64,000 bases of DNA from Microbulbifer agarilyticus (GTDB lineage: Bacteria > Pseudomonadota > Gammaproteobacteria > Pseudomonadales > Cellvibrionaceae): NCBI RefSeq assembly GCF_020171345.1, contig NZ_JAIUZM010000001.1:1653574-1717573 (forward strand). The letters run 5' to 3'. Shown here one piece after another: positions 19,139-28,666 of this stretch; position 1 is the first letter of the stretch, and each line of letters starts with the position of its first letter. The notes beneath the pieces were generated by a model. It was not told the DNA's origin, did not search any database, and was given only the letters and a program-made list of their open reading frames with translations. The translations under genes and the position numbers were made by a program.

Positions 19139-19176
19139 CCAGCGCCGCCTCCCAAGAGAGGGGCGGCGGTCGCTGG
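19139..19176. other. GC-rich stem-loop in the subtilase/amine oxidase gap
   Basis: CCAGCG (19139-19144) pairs with CGCTGG (19171-19176), and CCGCCTCCC (19145-19153) pairs with the G-rich strand at 19161-19169 with one mismatch. The loop is AAGAGAG and one base is bulged. No T run follows on either side, so it is not a standard terminator. The role is unknown. Confidence 0.5.
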
Positions 19177-19442
19177 CAGAGTGATCTATGCGAAGCGAGG
19201 TCGAAAGGGGCTGGTATATATTCATGAAACTCTACGCAAGAGTGACAAAATTGGATGCAATTGGCGGAAAATTAAACGGCCATTAAGGGGTGATGTATTG
19301 GGTAGTAGGGGTTGAGGTTAAAAAAGTCTATGTAAATCAGTTTATTAGATGTTTGTGAGTACTTAGTTTTCTTTGGGTGCTAAAAACCGAATAAATATTC
19401 CATTTTTCTGCATCCCCTGTAGAATGGCGTAAAAAATAACTT

Positions 19443-19460
19443 CTGGGACCTAGGTCCCAG
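19443..19460. promoter_or_regulatory. Perfect 18-bp palindrome upstream of the amine oxidase gene
   Basis: CTGGGACCTAGGTCCCAG is an exact palindrome ending 25 bp before the amine oxidase start. It lies in the leader or promoter, so a regulator operator or a transcript hairpin is plausible. I cannot assign it to a known regulator. Confidence 0.5.
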
Positions 19461-19485
19461 TTTCGCCAAACTCACAGGAAGAATC

Positions 19486-21153
19486 ATGAGAAGCCGCAAG
19501 TCCCTCTCCCCCATCGCGGGCCTGATGCGCCGCATGCGTGTCGCCCAGGCGCTGTCTGATAAAACCGGAATCTCCGCAGACGAAAGCCTCGACATCGTTA
19601 CCGAAGGCGCCAAGCTGACCGGTAATGAACAGCGTCGTCGCTTCCTTAAGCAGCTGGGTATGGGGGCCGCGGCAGTTGGTGTTGGCTCTTCTCTGGCAGG
19701 TGTTTCCAAGCCGGCGCAGGCGGATCCAGGTGGCGGCAATGGCGACGGCCGTCCGGGCAGCGTTGCGATTATCGGTGGCGGTATTGCGGGTATTCGCTGT
19801 GCGCATCGCCTGCAGCAGTACGGCATTGCCAGCACTGTGTTTGAAGGCAACACCCGTCTGGGTGGCCGGGTAAATACCAACCGCACCATATTCGGTGGCC
19901 CGGTTGAGCGCGGCGGTGAGTTGATTTCCACCGAGCACAATGCTGTGCGTAACCTGGCGAACGAGCTGGGTCTGGATATCGAAGACGTAAACGGCAACGC
20001 AGTGCCTGGCGGCAGCGAGCTGTATTACGTAAATGGCCAGCACTACTCAGAGCACCAGCTCAACGAAGAGTGGCGCGAAACCTATAAGATCTTCAAGAAA
20101 ATCCAGCCAGAAGCCCCGTGGCTGCCGACCTACGACTGGCACAATGACACGCACAAAGCGCTGGATTATCTTGACTCCAATACCTGGATGGATCAGGTAG
20201 GTATTGGTGCTAATTCCAATATGGGGCAGGTATTCCAGGCGGACCTGGTGGCCGAGTACGGCCTGCAGCCGGAAGAGCAGACAGCGCTGAACCTGATTTA
20301 TCTGCTGGCGTGGAACCCGATCAACAGCGCCACGCCGCTGGCGGGCACCGACGAGCGTTTCCGCATTGCGGGTGGTAACGACCAGCTGTGGAGCCGCATG
20401 GCCGAAGAATTGCCGGAAGGCAGCATCGAAACCGGACGCAAGCTGGTGGCGATCAATGGCGACATCAATGGTCCTTACACCCTGACTTTCGAAGACGGCT
20501 ACGTACACAATTGTGACAAGCTGGTTCTCGCGCTGCCGTTCTCCCTGCTGCGTGATGTGGACATTGAACCGTCTCTGTACAACAGCTTCCGTCCTGAGAA
20601 GCGCATGGCGATAGAACAGATGGCTTTTGGTGCCAACGGCAAACTTGCCATGCACCACAACAGCCGCCCCTGGACCCAGACCCAATACGTAAACGGCCAG
20701 GCCGTGACCGCCAACGGAGTTACCTACGTGGGCCGCCCGGAGCTGTTCGACACCTGGGATTCCACTTCCGTAAACGGCCAGCCAGACGGCATTCTGGTGA
20801 ACTTCTTCGGTGGCGACTACGGTAAAAACCTCGGCACCGACCAGCCTTTTGCGGCGCCGCTGCAGAGTGACATTAACCACTTCCATAACATTGTGGATAA
20901 CGTCTTCCCGGGTACCTCTGCGGCCTTCTCTGGTACTGCGATGCAGTCCAAGTGGTCTGCCAACCCGTGGTCCAAAGGTTCTTACTCCACTCCCACCTTT
21001 GGCAGTTACACCTCCTGGTGGGGTGCCCAGCCGTTGGTGGAAGGCAATATCCACTTCTGTGGTGAGCACACCGAGCTGGAGTACTTCGGTTATATCGACG
21101 GTGCCGTATCTACCGGCGAGCGCGCGGCCAAGGAAATTCACCAGTCGGTGTAA
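19486..21153 (+). CDS. Tat-exported flavin amine oxidase
   Basis: The protein has 555 residues from ATG 19486, with CAGGAAG upstream. A twin-arginine motif RRRFLKQLG begins at residue 50, followed by a hydrophobic stretch, so the protein is probably exported folded with FAD. About 50 residues precede the RR, an unusually long n-region. The Rossmann FAD motif AIIGGGIAGIRCAHRL lies at 94-109, a GGRVNTNR motif near 125, and FCGEHTELEYFGYIDGAVSTGERAA at the C-terminus, typical of the monoamine oxidase family. The substrate (amine or amino acid) is unknown. It is a single-gene unit flanked by a strong terminator. Confidence 0.87.
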   Translation: MRSRKSLSPIAGLMRRMRVAQALSDKTGISADESLDIVTEGAKLTGNEQRRRFLKQLGMGAAAVGVGSSLAGVSKPAQADPGGGNGDGRPGSVAIIGGGIAGIRCAHRLQQYGIASTVFEGNTRLGGRVNTNRTIFGGPVERGGELISTEHNAVRNLANELGLDIEDVNGNAVPGGSELYYVNGQHYSEHQLNEEWRETYKIFKKIQPEAPWLPTYDWHNDTHKALDYLDSNTWMDQVGIGANSNMGQVFQADLVAEYGLQPEEQTALNLIYLLAWNPINSATPLAGTDERFRIAGGNDQLWSRMAEELPEGSIETGRKLVAINGDINGPYTLTFEDGYVHNCDKLVLALPFSLLRDVDIEPSLYNSFRPEKRMAIEQMAFGANGKLAMHHNSRPWTQTQYVNGQAVTANGVTYVGRPELFDTWDSTSVNGQPDGILVNFFGGDYGKNLGTDQPFAAPLQSDINHFHNIVDNVFPGTSAAFSGTAMQSKWSANPWSKGSYSTPTFGSYTSWWGAQPLVEGNIHFCGEHTELEYFGYIDGAVSTGERAAKEIHQSV

Positions 21154-21189
21154 TTTCCCAGTCCGCCAACTTCATCTCACAGGATGCAA

Positions 21190-21223
21190 AAAAGGCCGCG
21201 AACGGATGTTCGCGGCCTTTTTT
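21190..21223. terminator. Bidirectional intrinsic terminator after the amine oxidase gene
   Basis: GGCCGCGAAC (21194-21203) / GTTCGCGGCC (21208-21217) forms a perfect 10-bp stem with an A-run on the left and a T-run on the right. It serves the amine oxidase gene and the convergent CPXCG gene. Confidence 0.93.
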
Positions 21224-21257
21224 GTTTTGCCGATGTGTTTTTGCCAGAGCTGGTGAC

Positions 21258-21452
21258 TTACACCTCGTTTTCATGGTTTAGCTGCACCTGCCAGCTGCCG
21301 TCCATCTCCACCGTTACCCGCACCTGAATCGGCCGACAGCACACTGCACAATCTTCAATGTAGTGCTGGTCGCCGGCACTGGTATCGATCAGCATGGAAA
21401 TCATTTCCCCGCAGTAGGGGCACTGATCCGTGAATTCTTCCATGGTGGTCAC
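21258..21452 (-). CDS. CPXCG-motif cysteine-rich small protein
   Basis: The protein has 64 residues with QCPYCGEMISMLID and DCAVCCRPIQV, two CxxC-type pairs suggesting a zinc ribbon. This matches the small CPXCG cysteine-rich family widespread in Gammaproteobacteria, whose function is unknown. It lies 9 bp downstream of an alpha/beta hydrolase gene on the same strand, so the two are probably co-transcribed. Confidence 0.85.
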   Translation of the reverse strand: MTTMEEFTDQCPYCGEMISMLIDTSAGDQHYIEDCAVCCRPIQVRVTVEMDGSWQVQLNHENEV

Positions 21453-21461
21453 CTTGCGTTG

Positions 21462-22241
21462 TTACTCCGAGCGCGTTTTCAGGTGCGGCTGGGCCCAGGC
21501 CGCTAGAGTATCGGCCACATAGAGGGCATCTGCCCGATCACTCAGCAGGTGGTCGGCATCGTCCAGACTGATAAAGCTCTTCGGGTGCAATGCGCGATTG
21601 TAGATATCCGCAGCCTCGTCAATGGACACCACCTGATCAACCGGCGAGTGGTAGATCAGTAGCGGACGCCCTAATTTGTGGATATGCCCTTCCGGTATAC
21701 CCAATACATCGTCCACAAACTGTTTCCGGATCACAAACGGGCGTTGTGAAAGCTGCACCTCGGCCTGCCCCTCCTGCTGAATCGTCTCGAGGGCGCTGCC
21801 AAACTGCTTCAACACATGTTGTGGGTCTGCAGGGGAGGCGATGGTAACGACGGCCTTGGCTTCAGGGATAAACTCGGCCGCCGCGAGCACCGCGGCGCCG
21901 CCGAAGCTGTGCCCGATAAGCAAGTCCGCGGGCTGGTACTCGTCGCGCAGAAAGCTGGCAGCGCTAATCAGGTCCGCCACGTTGCTGGAAAAGTTGGTCG
22001 CACTGAAATCACCGGCGCTGTCGCCGAGGCCGGTGAAGTCCAAGCGCAGGGTGGCGATACCGTGATCGGCGAGGCGCCGGCAGATACGCGAGGCGGCCAG
22101 TACGTCTTTGCCACAGGTAAAGCAGGGCGCAAACAGCGCGAAGCCGTGCGTGGTGCCTTGCGGGGTTTCCAGGATGCCCGCGAGGGGCAACCCGTTGGGG
22201 TTGGGGAAGCGCACCTTGTGGCGACGTTTACTGCGCGACAT
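21462..22241 (-). CDS. Alpha/beta hydrolase
   Basis: The protein has 259 residues with an alpha/beta-hydrolase fold. The nucleophile elbow is LLIGHSFGGAAVL (Ser112), an acidic residue lies in HSPVDQVV, and His in DDADHLLSD completes the triad. It resembles the hydrolase half of bifunctional hydrolase/OsmC proteins (VRFPNPNGLPLAGILETPQG), but no OsmC domain is attached. The substrate is unknown. It is followed by the CPXCG gene and is divergent from pgk. Confidence 0.8.
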   Translation of the reverse strand: MSRSKRRHKVRFPNPNGLPLAGILETPQGTTHGFALFAPCFTCGKDVLAASRICRRLADHGIATLRLDFTGLGDSAGDFSATNFSSNVADLISAASFLRDEYQPADLLIGHSFGGAAVLAAAEFIPEAKAVVTIASPADPQHVLKQFGSALETIQQEGQAEVQLSQRPFVIRKQFVDDVLGIPEGHIHKLGRPLLIYHSPVDQVVSIDEAADIYNRALHPKSFISLDDADHLLSDRADALYVADTLAAWAQPHLKTRSE

Positions 22242-22589
22242 ATGGGATCCGGTGAACAGGGGGAAGTAATGGGATTAGCAAGCAAAGCACGGGTTCGTGG
22301 GTAATGGTATGGGGCTCGGCAAATAGCGGCAAACGCCTCTGGGGCGAGCTGGGAATTTTTTTGCCTTTTTGTAAAAAATGACAGCGTTATCAGAGGCTTA
22401 TACACGGTATGTCGTAATCCATTTACAAAACGGGTTGATATACTCGCGCCTGCCCAAGCCCCCGCCGCGCAGACTTCGCCGCACCGTGACCGCTGGTGGC
22501 GCATCAGCGTATAATCCGCGCCCGCTTCCCGCCCCTCCGGGGCAGTTAGTGTGAGTAAGTATTCAGCAACCAGCAAAAGAGGATTGGCT
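22242..22589. promoter_or_regulatory. Divergent region upstream of pgk, with a candidate sigma70 -10 element
   Basis: This 348-bp gap includes a perfect TATAAT at 22510-22515 with a GC-rich stretch after it and a weak TGACCG 17 bp upstream. This is a plausible pgk promoter about 75 bp before the start. A second TATACT lies near 22438-22443 without a matched -35. No other gene is visible. Confidence 0.45.
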
Positions 22590-23753
22590 ATGGCGGTTAA
22601 ATTGATGAAGGACCTGGATCTGGCAGGCAAACGCGTATTGATTCGCGAAGACCTGAACGTGCCGGTAAAAGACGGGGTTGTGACTTCCGATGCGCGTATT
22701 CGCGCGGCACTGCCCACCATCAAAGCCGCTGTCGACGCTGGCGCAAAGGTTCTGCTGATGTCCCACCTGGGGCGCCCCACGGAAGGCGAATTCGCGGAGG
22801 AATTCTCCCTGGCGCCGGTGGCGCAACACCTGGGCAAGCTGCTGGGTAAAGACGTGCCGGTAATCAAAGACTGGCAGGGTGGCGTGGAACTCGCGGACGG
22901 TGAAGTGGCGCTGCTGGAAAACGTGCGCTTTAACACAGGCGAGAAGAAAGACGACGAGGCACTGGCCAAGCAGTACGCGTCCCTGTGCGACATCTTTGTG
23001 ATGGACGCCTTTGGTACCGCGCACCGCGCCCAGGCCTCTACCCACGGTGTGGCCAAGTTCGCCCCCGTCGCCTGCGCGGGCCCACTGCTGGCCGCAGAGC
23101 TCGATGCGCTGGAGCAGGCGCTGGCCAGCCCGGCACGCCCAATGGTGGCGATCGTTGGTGGTTCCAAAGTGTCTACCAAACTGACCGTGCTGGAGAGCCT
23201 GTCTGACAAGGTTGATCAGCTGATTGTGGGCGGTGGCATTGCCAATACCTTCCTGGCGGCGAGCGGCAAGCCGGTAGGCAAATCTTTGTGCGAGCACGAT
23301 CTGGTCGATACCGCGAAGGCTCTGATGCAGAAGTGCGATATTCCTGTGCCCACCGATGTGGTTACCGGCAAGGAATTCAGCGAGTCTGCGGCGGCGGAAA
23401 CCAAGCCTGCCGATGCGGTGACCGAAGACGACATGATTTTCGATATCGGCCCGGACTCTTCCGCAGCACTGGGTGACATCCTGAAAAACGCCAAGACCAT
23501 TATCTGGAACGGCCCGGTGGGCGTGTTTGAGTTTGACCAGTTTGGCGGCGGTACCGAGCGTCTGTCCAAGGCGATTGCCGAGAGCGACGCCTTCTCCATT
23601 GCTGGCGGTGGTGACACCCTGGCGGCGGTCGACAAGTACGGCATCGCCGAGCAGGTCTCCTATATTTCTACTGGGGGTGGCGCTTTCCTGGAATACGTGG
23701 AAGGCAAGGTGCTGCCGGCAGTGGCGATGTTGGAAAGCCGCGCCGCGGAGTAG
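22590..23753 (+). CDS. pgk: Phosphoglycerate kinase
   Basis: The protein has 387 residues, exactly the usual bacterial length, starting at ATG 22590 ([20 protein letters not shown]) behind AAGAGGA. It transfers phosphate between 1,3-bisphosphoglycerate and ADP in glycolysis. Visible motifs include the N-terminal [15 protein letters not shown], the substrate-site [21 protein letters not shown], and the nucleotide-binding [10 protein letters not shown] and [13 protein letters not shown]. fba follows 228 bp downstream on the same strand, as in Pseudomonas. Confidence 0.97.
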   Translation: MAVKLMKDLDLAGKRVLIREDLNVPVKDGVVTSDARIRAALPTIKAAVDAGAKVLLMSHLGRPTEGEFAEEFSLAPVAQHLGKLLGKDVPVIKDWQGGVELADGEVALLENVRFNTGEKKDDEALAKQYASLCDIFVMDAFGTAHRAQASTHGVAKFAPVACAGPLLAAELDALEQALASPARPMVAIVGGSKVSTKLTVLESLSDKVDQLIVGGGIANTFLAASGKPVGKSLCEHDLVDTAKALMQKCDIPVPTDVVTGKEFSESAAAETKPADAVTEDDMIFDIGPDSSAALGDILKNAKTIIWNGPVGVFEFDQFGGGTERLSKAIAESDAFSIAGGGDTLAAVDKYGIAEQVSYISTGGGAFLEYVEGKVLPAVAMLESRAAE

Positions 23754-23981
23754 TCCGCAAAGCCCCGTGTTGTGCGGGGCGAAAGTTGAACGATGTTTTC
23801 AGGGTGGCTGAATCACCCTGCTCCCCGATTCAGATTTAACGCACCCGGCAGCATGCCGGGGCTGACACCAAATTAAAAAGAGATGCGACCGGAGCTTTGC
23901 TTCAGGAATCGCACGCCTCAGTGGGTCGAAAATGGCCCGCTAACCCAAAACTGCTAAATATCGACGAGAAAGGGTTTTTTC

Positions 23982-25046
23982 ATGGCTTTAATCAGCTTGC
24001 GTCAATTGTTGGACCACGCTGCCGAGTTCGGCTACGGCGTGCCTGCGTTCAACGTCAACAATCTGGAGCAGATGCGCGCCATTATGGAGGCGGCCGAACA
24101 GACCGACTCCCCGGTGATCGTGCAGGCTTCCGCCGGTGCGCGTAAATATGCCGGCGCACCCTTCCTGCGCCACCTGATTCTGGCGGCGGTGGAAGAGTTC
24201 CCGCACATCCCGGTGGTGATGCACCAGGACCACGGCACCAGCCCGGCCGTATGTCAGCGCTCGATCCAGCTGGGCTTCAGCTCGGTGATGATGGACGGTT
24301 CGCTGATGGATGACGGCAAGACCCCGGCATCCTACGAGTACAACGTGGATGTCACTCAGCGCGCGGTGGAAATGGCCCACGCCTGTGGTGTGTCTGTGGA
24401 AGGCGAGCTCGGCTGCCTGGGTTCCCTGGAAACCGGTATGGCCGGTGAAGAGGATGGCGTAGGTGCGGAGGGCAAACTGTCCCACGACCAGCTGCTGACC
24501 GATCCGGAAGAAGCGGCAGACTTCGTGAAGCAGACGCAGGTAGACGCGCTGGCAATCGCCTGTGGCACCAGTCACGGTGCATACAAATTTACCCGCCCGC
24601 CCACCGGTGACATTCTCGCGATCGATCGCATCAAGGAAATTCACGCACGGATCCCGGATACCCACCTGGTGATGCACGGTTCTTCCTCTGTGCCGCAGGA
24701 GTGGCTGGCGGTCATCAACGAGTTTGGTGGTGAGATTCCGGAAACCTACGGTGTTCCGGTTGAGCAGATTTGCGAAGGCATCAAGTACGGTGTGCGCAAG
24801 GTGAATATCGATACCGATTTGCGTCTTGCCAGTACCGGTGCGGTTCGTCGTTTCCTGGCCCAGAACCCCTCCGAGTTTGACCCGCGCAAATTCCTGAAGG
24901 CGACTACCCAGGCCATGAAAGATATCTGTGTTGCCCGTTACGAAGCGTTTAACACCGCCGGTAACGCCAGCAAGATCAAGCCGATTAGCCTGGATGCCAT
25001 GTCCCAGCGCTACGAAAAAGGCGAGCTGGTACCCAAGATCAATTGA
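23982..25046 (+). CDS. fba: Fructose-bisphosphate aldolase, class II
   Basis: The protein has 354 residues. This zinc-dependent aldolase cleaves fructose 1,6-bisphosphate in glycolysis and runs in reverse in gluconeogenesis. It begins [26 protein letters not shown]. The metal-binding histidine lies in [11 protein letters not shown], followed by [34 protein letters not shown] and [13 protein letters not shown]. The sequence is of the Calvin-cycle subtype found in Pseudomonas Fda. It follows pgk, and a strong terminator ends the unit. Confidence 0.96.
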   Translation: MALISLRQLLDHAAEFGYGVPAFNVNNLEQMRAIMEAAEQTDSPVIVQASAGARKYAGAPFLRHLILAAVEEFPHIPVVMHQDHGTSPAVCQRSIQLGFSSVMMDGSLMDDGKTPASYEYNVDVTQRAVEMAHACGVSVEGELGCLGSLETGMAGEEDGVGAEGKLSHDQLLTDPEEAADFVKQTQVDALAIACGTSHGAYKFTRPPTGDILAIDRIKEIHARIPDTHLVMHGSSSVPQEWLAVINEFGGEIPETYGVPVEQICEGIKYGVRKVNIDTDLRLASTGAVRRFLAQNPSEFDPRKFLKATTQAMKDICVARYEAFNTAGNASKIKPISLDAMSQRYEKGELVPKIN

Positions 25047-25064
25047 TCGAAAGTGCTTAGCTGA

Positions 25065-25106
25065 AAGGGCGACCCAAATTATCTGGAATTGGGGTCGCCC
25101 TTTTTT
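25065..25106 (+). terminator. Intrinsic terminator of fba
   Basis: AGGGCGACCC (25066-25075) pairs with GGGTCGCCCT (25092-25101), with partly paired AATT in the loop and T to 25106. It lies 19 nt after the fba stop. Confidence 0.92.
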
Positions 25107-25132
25107 ATTGAAAAATGCAGTACCATGGGGTC

Positions 25133-26110
25133 ATGGAACTGCTGAAAGATCTCAATGTCGTTGATACCAGTCCGGTGATTCGCCGTCCGGACTATTCCGC
25201 GTTGCGCAGCCAACTGCCGCAGTTGGATTTTTCCTGTAGCCAACCCCTGCCGGAAGCGGTGATTTCCTACCGTAATTTTTATCGACTCCAATTCTCCGAG
25301 GCCTGTGCCACCGGCATCGGCACCTTCAAGTCCACCGGGTTTGAGCTGGTTGCCCAGTACTGGTTTGTCGATAACCCCAAGGGCACGTTATTTATCTGTC
25401 ACGGCTACTTTGATCATACGGGTATTTACGGTTCCGCCATCCGCTTTGGCCTGGAGCGTGGCTATAACGTGGTGATTGTGGATTTTCCCGGGCACGGACT
25501 GTCCAGTGGCGAACCCGTGGCCATCGATACTTTTCTGCAGTACCGCGAAGTGCTGGAAGCCTTGTTGAGCAAGGCCAGAAATAAAATGCCGGAACCCTGG
25601 CACGGCATGGGGCAGAGTACCGGCGGCGCGACCTTGCTGAGTTATTTACAATTCAGTTTGTGGCAGCCGTTCGACAAGATCATGCTGTTGGCACCGCTGG
25701 TACGCCCGGCCAACTGGCACCTGCGCAAATGGGTGTATTACCTCGGGCGTTTTCTGATGCCGCACCCCAGCCGCGGATTTAACATCAATACCCACGACGC
25801 GGAGTTTGCTCGTCGTCAGGCCTTGCGTGACCCGTTGCAATCGCCGGTTATGTCGATTCGATGGCTGGGCGCCATGGTGGACTGGTTAAAGGTGTTCCCG
25901 AAAACCAACCGCAACCCCAAGCCCATTCTGGTGGTGCAGGGCACCGATGATAAAACCGTGGACTGGCGCTACAACATGGGCGTGATCGCAGACCGTTTCC
26001 CCAATAGTAAGCGCGTTATCGTGCGTGGTGCGCGCCATCAGATGATCAACGAAACCCAGCCCTACCGCGATCAGATCATCGATGCGCTCGAGCAGTGGCT
26101 AGCGGACTAG
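25133..26110 (+). CDS. Alpha/beta hydrolase (serine aminopeptidase S33/lysophospholipase-like)
   Basis: The protein has 325 residues from ATG 25133; an in-frame ATG at 25115 has no ribosome-binding site. The fold markers are ICHGYFDHTGIYG near the oxyanion site, VIVDFPGHGLSSGEP, the nucleophile elbow GMGQSTGGATLL (Ser162), an Asp in QGTDDKTVDW, and His in RGARHQMINE. This is the Hydrolase_4/S33 pattern of monoglyceride lipase or lysophospholipase relatives. The substrate is unknown. It is a single gene, convergent with rarD. Confidence 0.82.
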   Translation: MELLKDLNVVDTSPVIRRPDYSALRSQLPQLDFSCSQPLPEAVISYRNFYRLQFSEACATGIGTFKSTGFELVAQYWFVDNPKGTLFICHGYFDHTGIYGSAIRFGLERGYNVVIVDFPGHGLSSGEPVAIDTFLQYREVLEALLSKARNKMPEPWHGMGQSTGGATLLSYLQFSLWQPFDKIMLLAPLVRPANWHLRKWVYYLGRFLMPHPSRGFNINTHDAEFARRQALRDPLQSPVMSIRWLGAMVDWLKVFPKTNRNPKPILVVQGTDDKTVDWRYNMGVIADRFPNSKRVIVRGARHQMINETQPYRDQIIDALEQWLAD

Positions 26111-26147
26111 CGGTTTCGAGCGCTCTTTTCACAATCCTTCTTCAAGT

Positions 26148-27056
26148 TCATGCCTGTTGGCGGCGACGGTGTCGCCGCCGCTGCATCAGTGCGTCTGCGG
26201 AATAAAAGATCAGCGCCACCCACACAAAGGCAAAAGTGATCAGCTTGGTGCTATCCATCGGCTCCTTGTAGATCACGATGGCGAAGATAAACATCAGGGT
26301 CGGCCCGATATATTGCAGGAAGCCCAGGGTGGATAGGTTCAGCCGCCGCGCCGCGATATTGAACAGCAGCAGTGGCGTCAGGGTAACGGGGCCGGCGGCT
26401 ATCAGCAGTAGGTTCATTTGCCAGCTGTTGTTGAGCAGGTTGCTGGTGGGGCTGCTGCTCCAGAACAGGAAGCCGAGTGCCAGTGGCAGCATGAACAGTG
26501 TTTCCACGGTCAGACCGGTGAGGCTGTCCACGGGCGTTTTTTTACGCACCAGGCCGTAGAGGCCGAAAGTCAGCGCAACGCCCAGGGCCACCAGTGGCAG
26601 GCGCCCGTAACTCCATATTTCATAGGAAATACCCACCGCCGCCAGGCATACCGCAAACCATTGCAAAGGTCGCAGCCGCTCGCCCATGGCTACGACACCG
26701 AGCAGCACGCTGAAAATCGGGTTGATGTAATAGCCGAGGCTGGCATCCAGGATATGATCGCTATTGATCGCCCAGATAAAGATCAGCCAGTTACAGGTAA
26801 TCAGGGCGGTAGTGATCAGCAGCGCGATGACCGTTTTGCGCGTGCGCAGTACCTCGCGCAACCCGGTAAGCTTGCCCAGCACCGCCAGCATGATCAGCGC
26901 CAGTACCAGCGACCAGATACTGCGATGGCTGAGAATCTCCATTGCCGACAGGTCGTCCAGCAGCTTGAAGTACAACGGTGCGACGCCCCAGATAAAATAG
27001 GCACCGATGCCGGCAAGCAGGCCTGTCGCGGCGGAGTCTGAGTTGTGATTTTTCAC
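26148..27056 (-). CDS. rarD: RarD-type EamA/DMT-superfamily permease
   Basis: The protein has 302 residues with ten predicted membrane helices in two EamA repeats. The N-terminal GLLAGIGAYFIWGVAPLYFK and the central SLGYYINPIFSVLLG are signature segments of RarD. E. coli RarD was named for chloramphenicol sensitivity, and the transport substrate is not established. The C-terminus is very arginine-rich ([12 protein letters not shown]). It stands alone between a convergent hydrolase and the serA terminator. Confidence 0.88.
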   Translation of the reverse strand: MKNHNSDSAATGLLAGIGAYFIWGVAPLYFKLLDDLSAMEILSHRSIWSLVLALIMLAVLGKLTGLREVLRTRKTVIALLITTALITCNWLIFIWAINSDHILDASLGYYINPIFSVLLGVVAMGERLRPLQWFAVCLAAVGISYEIWSYGRLPLVALGVALTFGLYGLVRKKTPVDSLTGLTVETLFMLPLALGFLFWSSSPTSNLLNNSWQMNLLLIAAGPVTLTPLLLFNIAARRLNLSTLGFLQYIGPTLMFIFAIVIYKEPMDSTKLITFAFVWVALIFYSADALMQRRRHRRRQQA

Positions 27057-27170
27057 GGGTATTACCTATGCTTCGCGGTTGGTATTGCGTAGCAGCAATG
27101 GGTACAGAGTCGGCTGAGTCGGGGATCGCCCGGAGATGCCGTAAACCATCTGTCTGGAGCACAATAAAGA

Positions 27171-27210
27171 AACCCGGGGTACTGTAGATTTACAGTAGCA
27201 CCCGGGTTTT
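27171..27210 (-). terminator. Intrinsic terminator of serA
   Basis: AACCCGGG (27171-27178) pairs with CCCGGGTT (27201-27208), and TACTGTA with TACAGTA inside it. The long stem is followed on the minus strand by a T-rich stretch. It lies about 55 nt past the serA stop. Confidence 0.75.
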
Positions 27211-27264
27211 GGCGGAGTGTAACAGACGCCGGCGGCGCCCGTTAGCGATGTCGAGCGTGTGCGC

Positions 27265-28512
27265 TTAGAACAGTACGCGGCAGCGCAGAGTGCCGGGGAT
27301 GTTCTTCAGTTTTTCCAGCGCCAGATCAGAGTATTCCGCGTCGACATCGATCACCACGTAGCCGACAGTCTCGTTGGTTTGCAGGAACTGCGCGGAGATG
27401 TTGATTCCATTGTCGGAAAACACCTGGTTGATCGCGCCGAGTACGCCGGGCACATTTTTGTGGATGTGCAGCAGGCGGTGAGCGCCGGCGTGGCCGGGCA
27501 GGGCGACTTCCGGGAAGTTCACAGAGCTGGTGGTGGTGCCATTGTCGGAGTAGAGCGCCAGTTTGTCGGCCACTTCCACGCCGATGTTTTCCTGTGCTTC
27601 GACGGTAGAGCCGCCCACGTGCGGGGTCAGCAGGGCATTGTCGAGACCGCGCAGTGGCGACTGAAACTCGTCGTCGTTGCCGCGTGGCTCCACCGGGAAT
27701 ACGTCGATGGCGGTACCGGCGAGGTGGCCACTCTTTAATGCTTCCGCCAGCGGCTCGATTTCCACCACGGTGCCGCGGGAGGCGTTCAGCAGGATGGCGC
27801 CTTTCTTCATTTTGGCAATCTGCTCGGCGCCAATCATCCACTTGGTGGAAGGTAGCTCCGGCACGTGCAGGGAGACCACGTCGGACTGCGCCAGCAGTTC
27901 GTCCAGGCTGTTGACCTGGCTGGCGTTACCCAGCGGCAGCTTGGTGACTACGTCGAAGAAGATTACGCGCATGCCGATGCCTTCGGCCAGTACCGAAGTC
28001 TGAGAGCCGATGGCGCCGTAACCGATGATGCCGAGAGTTTTGCCGCGCGCCTCATAAGAGCCCACAGCGGACTTTTTCCAGCCGCCGCGGTGGCACACGA
28101 TATTCTTCTCGGGGATACCGCGCAGCAGCATAATGGCTTCAGCGATCACCAGTTCGGCTACGCTTCGGGTGTTGGAGTAGGGCGCATTGAATACCGCAAT
28201 ACCCAGGTCGGTAGCGGCTTCCAGGTCTACCTGGTTGGTGCCGATACAGAAGCAACCCACCGCGATGAGCTTGGGCGCATGCTCGAGCACTTTGCGGGTC
28301 AGTTGGGTGCGCGAGCGAATCCCGACAAAGTGGGCATCGGCAATCTTCTCGATCAGCTGGTCTTCCGGCAGCGCGGTTTTGATATATTCCACGTTGGTGT
28401 AACCACGGGAAGACAGCAGGTCCACGGCGGACTGGTGTACACCTTCCAGTAACAGGATGCGGATTTTGTCTTTCTGAAGAGATTGTTTTTGGTCAGAACT
28501 GGGCGGCGCCAT
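27265..28512 (-). CDS. serA: D-3-phosphoglycerate dehydrogenase
   Basis: The protein has 415 residues. It oxidises 3-phosphoglycerate to 3-phosphohydroxypyruvate, the first step of serine synthesis. The substrate and NAD domains show VGCFCIGTNQVDLEAA, the Rossmann motif TLGIIGYGAIGSQ, the catalytic-arginine segment LLNASRGTVV, and TPHVGGSTVEAQENIG. A C-terminal ACT domain (about 340-415, LLHIHKNVPGVLGAINQVF) is the serine-binding regulatory module of the E. coli-type enzyme, so feedback inhibition by serine is likely. It is a single-gene unit with its own terminator. Confidence 0.97.
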   Translation of the reverse strand: MAPPSSDQKQSLQKDKIRILLLEGVHQSAVDLLSSRGYTNVEYIKTALPEDQLIEKIADAHFVGIRSRTQLTRKVLEHAPKLIAVGCFCIGTNQVDLEAATDLGIAVFNAPYSNTRSVAELVIAEAIMLLRGIPEKNIVCHRGGWKKSAVGSYEARGKTLGIIGYGAIGSQTSVLAEGIGMRVIFFDVVTKLPLGNASQVNSLDELLAQSDVVSLHVPELPSTKWMIGAEQIAKMKKGAILLNASRGTVVEIEPLAEALKSGHLAGTAIDVFPVEPRGNDDEFQSPLRGLDNALLTPHVGGSTVEAQENIGVEVADKLALYSDNGTTTSSVNFPEVALPGHAGAHRLLHIHKNVPGVLGAINQVFSDNGINISAQFLQTNETVGYVVIDVDAEYSDLALEKLKNIPGTLRCRVLF

Positions 28513-28666
28513 ATCGGGTCTCTTGGCCGTGCGCGATGAAGATTGGTCGCGGCGGGTTAAAGAAAAATCGGTTGGGGCTCACCGGGTACCGGCGAGGGCG
28601 GCATCATACCACAAGGGCTTTCCAAAGCTTTATACGCAATATCTATCCTAGCTATCGAATCTGGTT

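Larger units (their letters stand above)
18905..19485. other. Long divergent intergenic region between subtilase and amine oxidase genes
   Basis: This 581-bp gap contains a GC-rich hairpin (19139-19176) and a perfect 18-bp palindrome (19443-19460). A 71-codon open frame at 19100-19315 has no ribosome-binding site or recognisable similarity and is not called. The gap is more AT-rich from about 19240 to 19440. I see no clear promoter or RNA gene. Confidence 0.4.

Noticed and set aside
19100..19315. A 71-codon open frame in the subtilase/amine oxidase gap
   Set aside because: No ribosome-binding site, no similarity, and it spans the GC-rich stem-loop at 19139-19176.
20047..21141. A 364-codon open frame antisense to the amine oxidase gene
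   Set aside because: It lies entirely opposite a well-supported gene, with no ribosome-binding site or recognisable domain.
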